Assembly (NCBI GenBank): GCA_029378245.1
Contig: JARKIF010000029.1
Location: 620,001 to 684,000, forward strand
Source of the DNA: Roridomyces roridus
Lineage: Eukaryota > Basidiomycota > Agaricomycetes > Agaricales > Mycenaceae
DNA length: 64,000 nt
Direction: 5' to 3'
The position numbers and the translations under genes were made by a program. The notes beneath the pieces were generated by a model. It worked only from the letters and a program-made list of their open reading frames with translations. It had not been told where the DNA came from and did no database searches. Of the stretch, positions 11,401 to 22,992 are shown one piece after another; position 1 is the stretch's first letter, and the number at the start of each line of letters is the position of its first letter.

Positions 11401-14400
11401 ATGACGTCCGCCTACGCCCTTCTGAGTACTCCCTGCACCTCATACCCTCGTGCATCCACCCAACTGACGATACCCCCCTAGTCCACTCCATCGAAGGCGT
11501 CCCCCGGCAGCCAAGCGGGCCCTTTGGCCGACGGAAAGGCTCATCGAATATCTACATCTCCGTCCACCAAGACGGTGCGGAGGTGCATCGTACACCGAAG
11601 AAACGAGATTCAGAGGCACCTTGGGATTTCATCTACACTCTGTGAGTTCGCAATGCTCCAGGATTCGGAAGAAGACCTGATCCGACGACGATCTGCCCCA
11701 GCTCCCCGGAAACTGAGTCCACGAAGATATCCTTCCGTCTGATGCGCGAGTCCTTTCTCCCGGGTACGGATACCTGTCTGGGCACTGCTGATACGGATTT
11801 CGGCACCTTGCTCGGCATGTGCTCCTCGGTTGACGAGTCGACATGCGCGTACCAGTCCCTCTCCTGTGCAGTTACAGTAACACGCTGATTGAACCACAGA
11901 TGCGAGACTGGAGATGAAAACCGCGTCCCGGCGCCCACAGACCAACTCCAGGATAATTCTTTCTGTACACCTCACGCCCCAAGTGAATGCGAGTGCGAAA
12001 GCCATCAATGTGGCGAAGGTCTCCTCCAAACGCCTCCAATCTTCCTTGAGCTCGCTAACCGCAAAGCTTGATGTCCTTCTTCGTTTGGGGGATACAATTT
12101 CTGAGGTAGGATCATCCGATATTCAACATCTCGGCGCTGAGAAACCTTCCAGAGCCATCCCTACGTCAGCATTTCGTGGAAGGTTCTTTCCGCCGTTTAT
12201 CAGGCAAGTCATCTCACTTGCATCATCAGCCGGGCCTGATCGGTGATGCAGGCAGCGAAAAGACAGCAAGACGCGGACGAGAAGCTGTTGAAGCTGGTCG
12301 ATACCATGGTCGATGTGTATTCAATCGTCCAGGACACCGACTTTCTCGCAGATAAGCTCAAGAGCCTTGAGAATACGGCACTTGCGATCGCTAAACAGAC
12401 GGTGGAATGCGCGTACTTTATCCAGGAGTATATGGCATGTGGGTTTGCAAGTGAGTGCCCCGCTTCCACAAGGTCACTGAATTGATTGGTGTTAGGCCGG
12501 ACGTTGCGGACTATGTGGTCTGAGACGGACAAGAGGATCGACGTGCTGATCGAGACGTTGGTGAACCTAAGGAACTCCTTCCAAGGCCGCATGGTGGTGC
12601 AGTCGTTGTTTATGTCGACCAAGATGCTGCAAAAGATCGAGAATTTGGGTGCGTCACTCACATTTTTCTCCTGTAAACGTGCTCATGCGTCAAGACAGAC
12701 CAATCTGATACTCTGAGAAAGCTGAATCCCGTCGACATGAACGCCAGCGGTCGCACATCCTGCTTGCCAGGAACACGCGGCGACGTATTGGACGATATCC
12801 GTCATTGGGCGTCGGTCCCCGATAATGATTCGAACAACCTCTTCTGGCTGTCTGGCGTCGCCGGCTCTGGTAAAAGCACCATCGCGACCACAGTCGCAGA
12901 ATCCTTCAGATCTCTCGAGCGCCTCGGAGCGTTTCTGTTCTTCGACAGGAACAATCAAGTCCAGAGTCATCCCGATGGTGTGATTCGCACACTCGCGTAT
13001 TGCCTTGCCCAGACAAACCCTCACATCGCTGCTGCCATCTGTACTGCAATCCAACGCGACCCAGCCGTCGTCAATGCGCCGATCCGGACTCAGTTCCAGT
13101 GCTTACTCTTGGAGCCCTTACAGGCTACCCAGAGTTGCGTCGAGGGTCCCATCCTCGTCGTATTGGACGCCTTGGACGAATGTGGCGACCCAGCTTCTCG
13201 TGCCGGCCTTCTCTTTGTTCTCTCCACGGAACTTCCCCGCATACCCAGGAATTTTCGCTTCTTCATCACCAGCCGCGCGGAAAAGGACATTTCTGATCAA
13301 TTCCAGCGTTTGTCCGCGCGCATGCAACTGGACGTCTCCTCCGCCACTCCCGACATCATGCGCTTCATCACTCACGAGATGGAATTGATCCGAGCTCGTG
13401 AGGGAGACGATTTATCTCCAAGTTGGCCAGGCGCACTCAATATCCAGCGCCTAGTCGAGCTCTCCGGCGGACTCTTCATTTGGGCCTCAACTGCCACTGC
13501 GTTTCTAGCCGAATACGACCCCGAGACGCGGCTCCAGACTCTCCTTACACACCATTTCATACCCGGTTCAAACCTGGATGGTCTGTATTCTGTAGCGTTG
13601 CGGGGCTCAGGTCCTTGGGACTCGGACGCTCAATTCGCGGCGGACGCACGTGCGGTGCTTGCGTGCGTAGTACTAGGGAGGGTGCCGATGAGTGACCAAA
13701 CAATGGACGCTATTGTCTCCCCAAGCCGGCGCTCTGCAGCGAGGGTGTTGAAGCACCTGCGCTGCGTCGTACAGTGGAATGGGTCTGGCTCGGAAGCGCG
13801 TACGATACACCTTTCTTTTGCCGACTACCTCACCGACTCGACTCGATCTGGCCGGGAACCGTGGGCGATTGATGGGCGGGCGCAACAAGCCACTCTGGCT
13901 CTCGGGTGTCTTCGGGTACTGAGTCGCGAGCTCAGGTTCAATATCTGTGGGCTTGAGGACTCGCATTTACCGAACGTCGAGGTGCCGGACCTCGCTGTTC
14001 GGATAGGCAGATGCATTTCAACCCAGCTGCGGTATTCGAGCTCTTTCTGGGCGAGTCATTTGCAGGAGGCACTATTCGATGACTTGGTGCTCGATGAGCT
14101 CCGCGTTTTCTTCAACAGCGGTTTTTTGCATTGGTTGGAGGTACTCAGCCTCCTCGGAGAAGTTTCCAGGGCGTCCGACGCACTCCGTTTGGCCTCTCAA
14201 TATACAGAGGTATGTATTTCAATGGCGCGGCTGACTTTCTTCTCAATCCTCGACCAGGGTCGTGCAGAGGATCTGGAGAACGTCATCGCTGATGCAATCA
14301 AATTCGAGTCCGCCTTCGCTCCACTTATCACCCAAAGTGCCCCTCACATCTATGTATCCGCCCTCGCATTCACACCTCACAAATCCATCATCGCGGAACG

Positions 14401-16588
14401 CTTCGCCGGCCAATTCCCCCACAAACTTACATACAGCGGTCCGCTCGGCGCCAACTGGCCGAGTCTCCAAAAAGTGTTGCGCGGGCACACGGATTGGATC
14501 TCATCCATATGTTTCTCTTCTGACGGCGTGAGAATAGTGAGTGGCTCGGCGGACGGGGCGGTTTGTGTGTGGGACGCCAGGACGGGCGAGTGCTTGCTCC
14601 AGACAATCCTTGTACGCGGCGCAACAAAGAGCCCGATCAGGGGCGTCAAGTTCACCCCCGACGACTCGCGGATCATTTCTGCTTCGGAGGCTGAGATTAC
14701 AATTTGGAACGCAGTCACAGGCGAACTGCTGCTAGACCTCCCATCCGAGGATATCAACACCATGGACATAGCGGCGGATGGCACGCGGGTTGCTGTCGGC
14801 ACTCACTCCGGGATGATTCACGTCCGGGACGCCGGAACGGGAGAGTCCGTTGCCAGTTGGCAGGCCCACAAAGATGTCATCAACACTGTTCATTTCTCAC
14901 CTACCTCCACTTGCTTGGTGTCCGCGTCCGCGGATGGTTCAGCAAGTATCTGGAACTCGGAAACTGGTGTGCGGTTGGTTGGCCCACTAGTGCATTCCTA
15001 TCAGGTGTCTTGCGTCCAATTCTCGCCGGATGGTTCTCAGGTCGCCACCTCCTGCTGGGATGCCATTGTGCGGATCTGGGACGCCAACACCGGCCACCAC
15101 ATCCCGGCCTTCGACAAATCCTCCGACCTACTCACCTTGATGATCAAATTCTCCTCTGATGGCACGCGCATTGCCGGTGGCTCGTTCTTTGGTGCAATAT
15201 CTCTTTGGGATGTGGCAAGTGGGCAAGATATCAATGGGCAGCGTGAGGGACATATCCACGCTGTGACCTCCATCTGTTTCTCGCCTGATGGCTCTCGGCT
15301 CGCGTCGGCTGCCTCCCACACCATACGAATCTGGGATGCCCAAGGAGAGCCCCATAGTTCTGAGATGGCACATAATTTGAAGCACAACGAGTCTCCCACC
15401 TTCCTCGATTTTTCGGGCGATGGGATGCGGGTGGCGTATGGGACTTTCAACGGGATGCTGCTCATACGGGACACAGAAAGAGGTACCATCCTAGCCGGCC
15501 CTGTTGCTGTAACACCCCCCGGCCCCGCTGCTGTGACTTCCGCAGGTCAGGTCTTCTCAGTACAATTCTCTCCCAAGGGAGACCTCATTACTGCCGCATT
15601 CTTCGACCACACAGTCCGCGTGTACGAGACATCTGCATTGGTTGAAGTCGCGATAATGCGGCACAATCATCCAATCCGCGCCACATATTTCTCCGAGGAC
15701 GCTACACAGATCACAACTTTGACGTCGGGCGGGGAGATACACCTTTGGGATGTTCATGGCGGGAATCTCTTGCCCCAGCCTACGATCACTGAGTGGCCGC
15801 GTGGCAAAACAGTGGGGTTGAAGTCTGCGGGCCGCTTTTCGCGCTGTGGTGCCGTGGTTGCCTGTGGGTGCGGCGATCGTGTGCTACGGATCTGGGATTC
15901 TCGAACTGGGGTATTGATAACGGAGATTGAAAGCGGCCCGGTCGACTGCCTCGACTTTTCTCCAGACGCCACGCAAATCGCAACGGGGTGGGGAGGAAGT
16001 TGTCACGTCTCCATCTGGGACACGCGTACGGGCCGTCTCCTTCGTGAATCGAACATCCAGCGAGCGATCTCTGCGGTGCAGTTCTCGCCGGATGGGCTTT
16101 GTCTCGCGGTGGGGTCCCCGAGCTACAAAGTTCTCGTGCTGGAAACCGAGACCATGCACCTTCTTTCTGGTGTGTTGAACGGACATACTGCCTCTGTGTG
16201 CTGTCTGCGGTGGTTTCCGGATGGAACTCAGGTTGCTTCCGGTTCTTGGGACAAAACCATTCGCTTTTGGGATGTCCGGCCCTCATTTGAGGTGCGCCCA
16301 GTTCCTAATCTGTCTTTGTCTCTCACATATCAACTTGAACTACAGAGCAACACAGCACTCCAAGCACATTTAGGAGACTCTCCGATATTCAAGTTAACCG
16401 GGGACATGCACGGCTGGGTCCTAAATGGGGCATCCCAACGAATGTTTTGGGTCCCTCCTTGGCTTCGCGAGGGTTTATATTTCTCACGAAGCTCGCTGGT
16501 GATTCGCGATCGGGGCACAACCAAGCTGGATCTTAGTCAATTCGTTCACGGTGTGGAGTGGGTGGCATGCTTTCAGGGAGTTGAATGA
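11401..16588 (+). CDS. STAND/NLR protein: C2-like N-terminus, helical linker, NACHT, 14 WD40 repeats
   Basis: Nine exons (11401-11425, 11482-11641, 11702-11848, 11907-12105, 12153-12203, 12252-12450, 12496-12648, 12699-14209, 14258-16588) sum to 4776 nt, exactly 1592 codons, and all phases agree. Residues ~1-160 form a beta-rich, C2-like domain (YALLIHSIEGVP, SNIYISVHQDG, KISFRLMRESFLPG). A helical linker follows (HPYVSISWKVLSAVYQ...). NACHT: Walker A GVAGSGKST at ~364-372 and Walker B ILVVLDALDE at ~463-472. WD40 repeats span ~888-1490, 14 in number, enough for two seven-bladed propellers. Such proteins are NTP-driven switches, several of which act in fungal non-self recognition and cell death; that role is inferred here. 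The intron at 12204-12251 is GC-AG. Confidence 0.9.
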
Positions 16589-16981
16589 ATATTAGTTTGC
16601 TTTGAAGATATTTGGGTTCGACAAGTTACGGAATCAGACTACCTACACTGGTTCCAACACCACATTGGACACTTTCCGTGACGGCAGCCATATATTGTGG
16701 GTTCAATCAGGTTCAATGCCGACGCGATGGAAAAGCAGAATTCTGAGTTGCAACAAAGCCAGCCGGGAGCTCAAGCAACCAATTGATTCGGAGCCTGCAC
16801 GAATAAAGCGGAAGGAGCAAGTACCAAAACTTCGATTCAGAAAGCTAGGCTTGTTCGAGGCCAGCCGAAAGGGCGCGGAAAAGTTCCGAGGGAGCACAAG
16901 AAGAGGGAAGCAAGTTTCCAGGCAGTGTTTAACGGATCGCGGAACTGGTCTTCAAGTTAAACTGATGTCCTGGCAAGCGTA
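16589..16981. other. Tail-to-tail spacer between the NLR and dioxygenase genes
   Basis: This 393-bp stretch separates the two converging stop codons and probably holds both 3' ends. The plus ORF crossing it (16602-17069) overlaps the dioxygenase on the other strand and has no family features. Confidence 0.5.
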
Positions 16982-18344
16982 TCAAACTTTAACCGCAGTG
17001 TGTTCCGTATGCTCCATCCCCCTACTGGCCATCCACGTCTCAGGTCCCCTCCGATTCGCAATCCGTTGATTCTTAATCCGCCGAGTGAACCAATCGAGGG
17101 AGGTTGCGCCCGTATCATAGTTCTCGCGATCCGCCTCTGGTGTAGCGGCGACTGCTGCTGCGATGACCGCACTTTCGTCCCTGAGTGCTCGGAGAACGAC
17201 AGAGTTGCCGGGGCGCGTGAAGTATACAAGGGAAAATCGATGGAGGAGACCTTGAGCGCCTGGTGGATTTCTAGTTGATTTATTCACAAGTCAGTAATAG
17301 TTCGGTACGAAGAGAGAGGAGTCGTACGCGACGCGGTGGATGTTGGAACGTAGAATCCCTCCGCTTAAGATTGACATGGCATCACCGAGGTTACAGATGC
17401 AATGCCCAGGGATCGGCTAAGTCTCCAGTGAGTGTGCAATAAATTGTCAACGTTGTGGGAGAATAGACACCTTGACGTATTGCCACGAGTCGGAGCCCGG
17501 GGGAAAGACCTGCAAGCCACCAAGACGGTTATGCAACAGGGTCTAATACAATATGAAAGATTCGTCAACATCTGCCCTCGTCATCAAAGATATAAACTCA
17601 CCAAAGACCCAAAATCCGTATGTGCCCCAATGGCCTGCCTCTCCGGATTTGGCGGGCTGTAGGTACACCTCGTCTCACTCCCACTCCACTCCCATCTCGC
17701 ATGCCTCGTCATTAGCGCCCCCAAAGACAACCCCAGTCGCTCCTCAAACAGCCCCAACAATAAATCAGTCACCCTGATAGATTTTTCGACAAACGGCTGG
17801 ATGGTATGGTCCATCCGAGCGTTCACGGTGTGGGGGTAGGCGCGTCTCGCTTGAGCGGGCCAGGCAAGCGCGTCGTCCTTGGCGATGTTGATGAATTGGA
17901 CAGTGTCCAAAACGCCCGAGGCGTCGACTGCATTGGCGCCGGCGGCTTTGTAGCTGATGTTGTAATTGGCGTGAGTGAGGCGAGAGTAAGCAGACCAACT
18001 GGAACGTAGACCCACCCGAACGAGACCCCGTCATCCCCCTGCTCGTACTTCATCTTCTTCTCCATCGGCAATGCCATCGTCTCACTTGCCATATCAAACA
18101 TCCCGTTGACCTCCTCATCAATCCCGTGGTTCTTCAAGCTGGAGGAGAACGCGATCGTCAGTACCAGTCCAAGATGGTAGTGAATGTAGAGATGCACGCA
18201 CTACCAAAATCCAAGTGTCGTCGCAGCCTCCCAGAGCCTGTCAATCTCGGCCTTCTCGCGCGCCTTGAGCAGCTCGTAGTCGATGACAAGAAGTGGATGC
18301 GTCGGGATGTCGTCTGGGAAAGGCGGGACTGGGATCGAAGTCAT
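16982..18344 (-). CDS. 2-oxoglutarate/Fe(II)-dependent dioxygenase, isopenicillin N synthase-like family
   Basis: Introns of about 50-70 nt separate at least six exons. The N-terminus (IPVPPFPDDIP..., LVIDYELL, LKNHGIDEEV) is the DIOX_N region. The catalytic core has HxD in AIGAHTDFGSL, the distal iron His in SNIHRV (after GDAMSILSGGILR), and the 2-oxoglutarate-binding Arg in HRFSLVYFTRP. All three iron ligands and the R-x-S motif are present, so it should be active. The family oxidises small molecules (hydroxylation, desaturation, ring closure) with 2-oxoglutarate and oxygen; the substrate cannot be told. Exon 1 ends near 18206 with a phase-2 donor. No other metabolic gene lies next to it. 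Confidence 0.85.
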
Positions 18345-18398
18345 TGTGTGTCTGCACGGAGATGCTATGGGGATGGAGTGGAGTGAAAGACGCACCAG

Positions 18399-18408
18399 GT
18401 ATATATAC
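18399..18408 (-). promoter_or_regulatory. Probable TATA box of the dioxygenase gene
   Basis: The palindrome GTATATATAC lies about 55 bp upstream of the dioxygenase ATG at 18344 on the minus strand, a usual distance for a core promoter with a short leader. This is inferred from position and sequence only. Confidence 0.45.
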
Positions 18409-19989
18409 CGACCCCATGATGCGTGGGATTAGTGCGACGTCAGCGAGATGAGAGCCCAGTTGCGTTCGAGGCGGACTGCAGCGACTGCGTCGGACAGCGC
18501 GGAAGCGTGTTCTAGGGAAAGGTTGAATGTAACTGGTGGGTTCAGAGCGGGCATGCTTCAACCTTGAGCAGATCGTCTACTTTAACCCGGTGGGAGAGAG
18601 AAAGCCCGCGATCAGATGGGCGGGGACGAAGCCGTCTATATCCCTCTTTTGAAAACATCCCAATCGTGGGTGACCCAATCGTCCACGATCTGAACATCCG
18701 AGTGCTTGTTCATCTCAGCCTCATTCGTCTTGTTCTCGTCATCGTCCGCCAGAAAGAGCGATGTGATTCCGCTGACGATGACATGCGGATGAAGTCAAGA
18801 TGAAGTCCCAGATACGGCACGTCGAATGCGATGACGCTTAGAGTGCACAGTGATACGGTGGGAGTACGCGAGTTGGATGAGTGCATCGCGGCGTCAGCGG
18901 CGAGAATAGTGTGCGAGGAGGATCATGGGCCCGCGGGCTGCGTTGGGAGCCTGTACTGATTCCGAGTTGTCACGTCCTGAGCGCGGGAGATGATTGGGGG
19001 ACGTACCATGAGAGGAGCTCTGCGTTGCTTGCGCGATGGGCTTCCGGCTCTTGTAGGTAGCGTAAAGACTGGATTTTAGCTTCAGATGGCCGGATTATTA
19101 GTACGCACTTGGGTATGCATTTGGGACACACCTGGTATCGTTGGCTGAAAACGATATGAGAACGCTACGAGGGACGGAAATCTTGGCAGGATCAAGACCA
19201 GATAGACGTTGTGAAGACGAGATGGACGATAATCTCTTTGGATCGTTAGGAAAGACGAATCGGGTGAGATAGGAGTAACGAGGCCGTCGAGGAGTCGTTG
19301 TGGTGGCGGGAGCCAAGTGATTGCGCACGGACCACTGAAGACACAGCCCCTGATGGCACGGCTCTCACTCGCACCACGATGACCGTCTCACAGCGGCCTG
19401 ACATGGCCTCAAATCCTCCTTCTTCCGACACACCCGGCTTGTCTTCCCCGAATTCCGTCTGGCGGGAACACAATACTCTTCTTAGATGCTATATTCTGTC
19501 GTCTCGGGACTAGGAACCACCCTTGGCTTTTCCACCACCATTGCTCTTTCTCTCGTCATCTGCCGCCGATAAACAGAACAAACACCGACCACCTCGCGGC
19601 TGGCTCATCTTTTGCCCGGGCTTCCCGACTTCATGTTGCGACTTCCACCTGGCTCGGCGATATTTGGAGACTGGGCTCCGAGTCTCGACTCCTAAACCCT
19701 GGGGTCTCGTTGAGCGCTCCTCCATTCACTGTATGTGGGGACAGAGTAAGTATGCACACAACACAAGTACCGGCCACTGTCACACCATTGAATTCAATTC
19801 GTACACCATCATCAAACTCAAGAAATGCTTCATCGGCTTTTGTGCAATCCACGCCGCCAACACATCCTCCATCTTCGACAACAGGACGCCTCACCCCACT
19901 CCCAAATCAGCGAACTATCTTGTTTAGCCCAGGAGGCACATGGACCAGGAGGAACACGGAAGAGAGGCCGAGTAGACGCAGAAAGGTGA
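18409..19989. other. Intergenic stretch, no convincing gene
   Basis: ORFs here are short or overlap each other and none shows a recognisable domain. I see no tRNA, no transposon ends and no clear tandem repeat. Confidence 0.4.
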
Positions 19990-20350
19990 ACATTGTGAAT
20001 CACTGCGTTCCGAGCCCTCGTGGACACAGATTGTGTCTACCAGGGTAGACACAGGGGTCTGATGGGCTGTGGCTACCCCAGTGTAGACACCAGTGGAAGG
20101 GGGGTAGACAGAGCTAGCGAGACGGAGACGGAGGGTGGACAGAGCCTTCAAAAGTGAGCTACAATCAGCGAGCCAGAGGTTTGTCGGGGTCTGTCCACGT
20201 GGGTCTGTCTACGGGGCTAGACAGATGTCAATCGGTGATGGACCCAGCGGGAAGGGCCTGGACACCGTAGGGTAGTAGACATGGGATACAATCAGCGAGC
20301 CACAGGTCTGTCCACGGGGATGCGGAACGCAGTGAATGCCACTCACACGG
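19990..20350. repeat. Repeat patch built on GTAGACA/TGTCTAC and a 25-bp direct repeat
   Basis: The heptamer GTAGACA or its complement recurs at least six times between about 20030 and 20285. At 20032-20051 it forms a 9-bp perfect hairpin (GTGTCTACC around one base), and near 20205-20225 a second hairpin (CTGTCTA/TAGACAG). A direct repeat containing ACAATCAGCGAGCCA starts near 20159 and again near 20286. No ORF is associated. It may be a remnant of a mobile element or a locally expanded motif upstream of the tRNA pair. Confidence 0.6.
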
Positions 20351-20629
20351 TGACTCAGCATTCGATACACTCGCGGTCGCTCCTATACGCAAACTATTTA
20401 TACCCTGCGCGTAGGGGTTAGGTTAGTAACAACTACTTGTTCGTCAGTTGATATAGTCTGGTCCCGAGACTACCCTGCGCGGTCATCAGAAGATTCCAGA
20501 TCGACTTTGACCTTCACTATATCTTCTTGCTGTGATTCGCCCTTCATCGAACGACGATACCAATGCACTCCCATTCTTGCCTGACCCCAGACTAGGTGGC
20601 CAGCTCAATCGCTGGCGATCCACGCACCC

Positions 20630-20725
20630 GACCCAATGGTCTAGAGGTATGATACACGCTTCGGGCTTCCCGGACCTCTGCGGTCTTGTATGTGTGTGGC
20701 CCCGCGTTCGAATCGCGGTTGGGTC
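20630..20725 (+). tRNA. tRNA-Pro(CGG) with a 25-nt intron
   Basis: The acceptor stem GACCCAA pairs with TTGGGTC. The D arm (TGGTCTAGAGGTATGAT) provides the A box, and CGCGTTCGAATCGCG gives the T arm and B box. The anticodon loop is TTCGGG plus T, with anticodon CGG at 20662-20664 and an intron at 20666-20690 after position 37, the canonical site. The anticodon stem CACGC/GTGTG has one G-U pair. A T5 run at 20727-20731 is a Pol III terminator. Confidence 0.93.
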
Positions 20726-20755
20726 CTTTTTCCTGCGGTAGAGACCGATTGACGC

Positions 20756-20779
20756 GTTGACGTTGACGTTGACGTTGAC
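20756..20779 (+). repeat. Short tandem repeat, four copies of GTTGAC
   Basis: Four perfect 6-bp units follow the first tRNA terminator by about 25 bp. A partial fifth unit precedes them. Confidence 0.85.
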
Positions 20780-20962
20780 TAGCCCACAACTTGTGAACGT
20801 TTCGTCCAAAATACGGTACCGAATCCACTCCCCGGTCTGGTCAAACACACCTGAACGGCATCTTCTCATTTCTGTCTTGGTAGGTCTTCTCTTATTACTA
20901 AGTTCAAGCAAGTCGTGCATTCCCCGGGAATGTGACCTCTAGCAGCCAGCCCCTATCGACCC

Positions 20963-21045
20963 GACCCAATGGTCTAGAGGTATGATACACCCTTAGGGCG
21001 TCTCGTATTTTGGGTGTGGCCCCGCGTTCGAATCGCGGTTGGGTC
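20963..21045 (+). tRNA. tRNA-Pro(AGG) with a 12-nt intron
   Basis: The mature body is identical to the upstream tRNA-Pro except at positions 30 (C), 34 (A) and 40 (G). The anticodon is AGG at 20995-20997, with an intron at 20999-21010 after position 37. The change at 30 and 40 turns a G-U into a C-G pair, so the stem is fully paired. TTTTT at 21048-21052 ends transcription. A34 would normally be edited to inosine and read CCU, CCC and CCA. Confidence 0.93.
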
Positions 21046-21387
21046 CCTTTTTGCCTACCCTGTATCAGGCCAACTCCCCCGTCGTCACCCTTCCTGCAGC
21101 AATAAACCTACGACTACCAGTGGTACTCCCAGAGGACAAATCCCCACATGATATGCCACTGACAATTTGAATTCGGGCACCTGGCTGTCCATTCCCCTCG
21201 CAAATCACGGACTTGCGAAGCTCGGGCGGCCAGTGCTTGATGAACTGTACAAGTATCATGCATTCATGTCGCTTGGCTGATCGGCGTTACTCGTTCGCCG
21301 TGGAGACTGACAATCGAACAGGGTAACGAAGCCGAGTGCTCCGTGAAACCACGTTTCGATGGGCGCTGTGAGCGCTATGTGGCTCGC

Positions 21388-21470
21388 ATAAATATCCCTT
21401 CCAGGCATTCGACTCGGCATTCTCTTCTCTCCCCTTTCATTTTCTTTATTCTCCCCCCTTTTTCTTCTTC
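21388..21470 (+). promoter_or_regulatory. TATA-like box and CT-rich leader of the secreted-protein gene
   Basis: ATAAATA at 21388-21394 is followed by a long pyrimidine tract (about 21419-21470) that ends in CACC just before the ATG at 21474. CT-rich leaders are typical of strongly expressed fungal genes. Confidence 0.5.
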
Positions 21471-21473
21471 ACC

Positions 21474-22004
21474 ATGTACTTCGCTGCGTTGACCGCAATC
21501 TCCTCCATCCTCGCACTCTCTGTTATGAAAGCGCACACTGCACCCGTGGTAATTCGGACTCTCGCCTCACCCACTGTGGCTCATGACGGTCTCACAGAAT
21601 GTCCGTGCCCTAAACAACGCTATACCCCAATTCTGCACCGCCGTCAACGGGACCGGGAACTGTACTCCACTCGATGGGGAGGAGTGTACCAACACCCCGG
21701 GGATGGCCTCTCTTATCCTCAACCCAGATAACGACTGTGCAGCCTTTCCGTGCGTTCCCATATTTCAGCAAAATATCATATCAATCATCCCTTCGCATTC
21801 AGATTACCCGACTGCGCCATTGGAACCGGCGCGTTCGAAATGACTGCGGACATTTCGTTCGACTTGACAAGTCAAGGATTCCAGAGTGTTCAGTGTTTCA
21901 CCAGGGAGGGAACGATCGACGGTATCACGGAGGGCTCGCCCGAGGACATTGCTAACGAGGCTTTTGACGCGAGTAAGGGGATCAACGACCAGATTCCGTC
22001 GTGA
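21474..22004 (+). CDS. Small secreted protein, 142 residues, unknown function
   Basis: Exons 21474-21548, 21598-21749 and 21803-22004 sum to 429 nt, exactly 143 codons. The first exon is a signal peptide (MYFAALTAISSILALSV...AHTA). The mature part has six Cys in the pattern FCTAVNGTGNCTPL, EECTNTPG, NDCAAFP, LPDCAIGTGAF and VQCFT, and no membrane segment or GPI signal. Length, Cys number and strong promoter fit an effector-like or matrix protein, but I do not recognise the family. It converges on the gene at 22727-22124, leaving 119 bp between stops. Confidence 0.75.
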
Positions 22005-22123
22005 ACAAAGCATGAGGACTCGGAGGAGAGTGCTGGCACCTGCGTATTTGTTTTCACATAATAAAACATTTTGATTTCTTCGGAGTTGTACGACAATCTT
22101 TCGAAAAAAAAAATCGCTCAGTA

Positions 22124-22727
22124 TCACATTGCTTGCCCGAGGTTGGGCTCCACACTCGTAATCAACGCCTCCGCAACCACCTGCCTACGACCCCCTCCGC
22201 CATCCGCTCCTACGACCGCATCCGAGTCTCCCACCCACTCGACACGAAGCAGCGAAGCAATTGTAGCGATCACCGGCTGGCCATCCGAAACCTGTACGGC
22301 ACTGAGAATGTGTGTCGCCGCGAGGCCGCCAGTCTGATTGGACTGATCTATGGGTGTTGCGAGAACAAATATCTCGTTGATAAGTTGCCGCTGGGAGAGC
22401 TCTGCGCGGAGACCTTGGACAACGGCGCCAAAGTCGGATCGAGTGAGCTGGGAGCTCGTGGTGACGTCGCTGCCAGAAATGAGACTCGGAATTGAAATCC
22501 GACTGGTACTAGGTGTCGCACCTGGCTTGAAGCTGGGGAGAGTAGAAATTGTCGAGGGCGGCCTCGAACGTGGTGTCATTTGTCGAGGTAAGTTGAGCGA
22601 ATACGTCGTGGATGAATTCGGGGAGAGAAGAGAGTTCGAGCGCTCGGCGATCGCTCGGGGGAGTCGATGCAGCGGCCACACTGCAAAGTAACATAGGCCA
22701 GATGCAGTGAATGTCAAATCGTACCAT
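22124..22727 (-). CDS. Secreted protein with an NTF2/SnoaL-like fold
   Basis: Exons 22727-22522 and 22469-22124 (intron 52 nt) give 183 residues. A signal peptide (MVRFDIHCIWPMLLCSVAAA) is followed by FIHDVFAQLTSTND...ALDNFYSPQLQA, a Thr/Ser linker, LTRSDFGAVVQGLRAEL, and a strand-rich end (THILSAVQVSDGQPVIATIASLLRVEWV). The pattern of a helix, a cone-shaped cavity helix and a late four-strand sheet is that of the NTF2-like superfamily. Some members are enzymes, others only bind ligands, and no catalytic residue stands out. A Gly-rich tail (ADGGGGRR) precedes the end. Confidence 0.7.
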
Positions 22728-22992
22728 TGCTCCAATGGGGGGAGCTGAGTAGTCTGTCGAGCTGAATTTTCCGTCTTTTAAATAACACAGCAGGTAGTGG
22801 ACTCGGGCTGCATGCGGGCAGTGAGTAATCGACTGGCGCGTCGCGGAGTTCCGAGTACTCGAGTCTCTCGGGCGACCTGATTTCTCGGCGGTCGATATAT
22901 CAGCCCGACAGAGGAAAGGGAAAGGACGCTGACGTTTGGAAATGATGCAGTGGAAGCGACACTTCCACTACTTTGGTCATGCCCCGAAGTAA
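22728..22992. other. Promoter-proximal spacer of the NTF2-like gene
   Basis: This short spacer lies between the NTF2-like gene start and the MITE. A TTTAAATAA stretch near 22777 could serve as the minus-strand core promoter. Confidence 0.35.

Noticed and set aside
19990..20350. CRISPR array
   Set aside because: Repeats are irregular, in both orientations and without uniform spacers, and the genome is eukaryotic.
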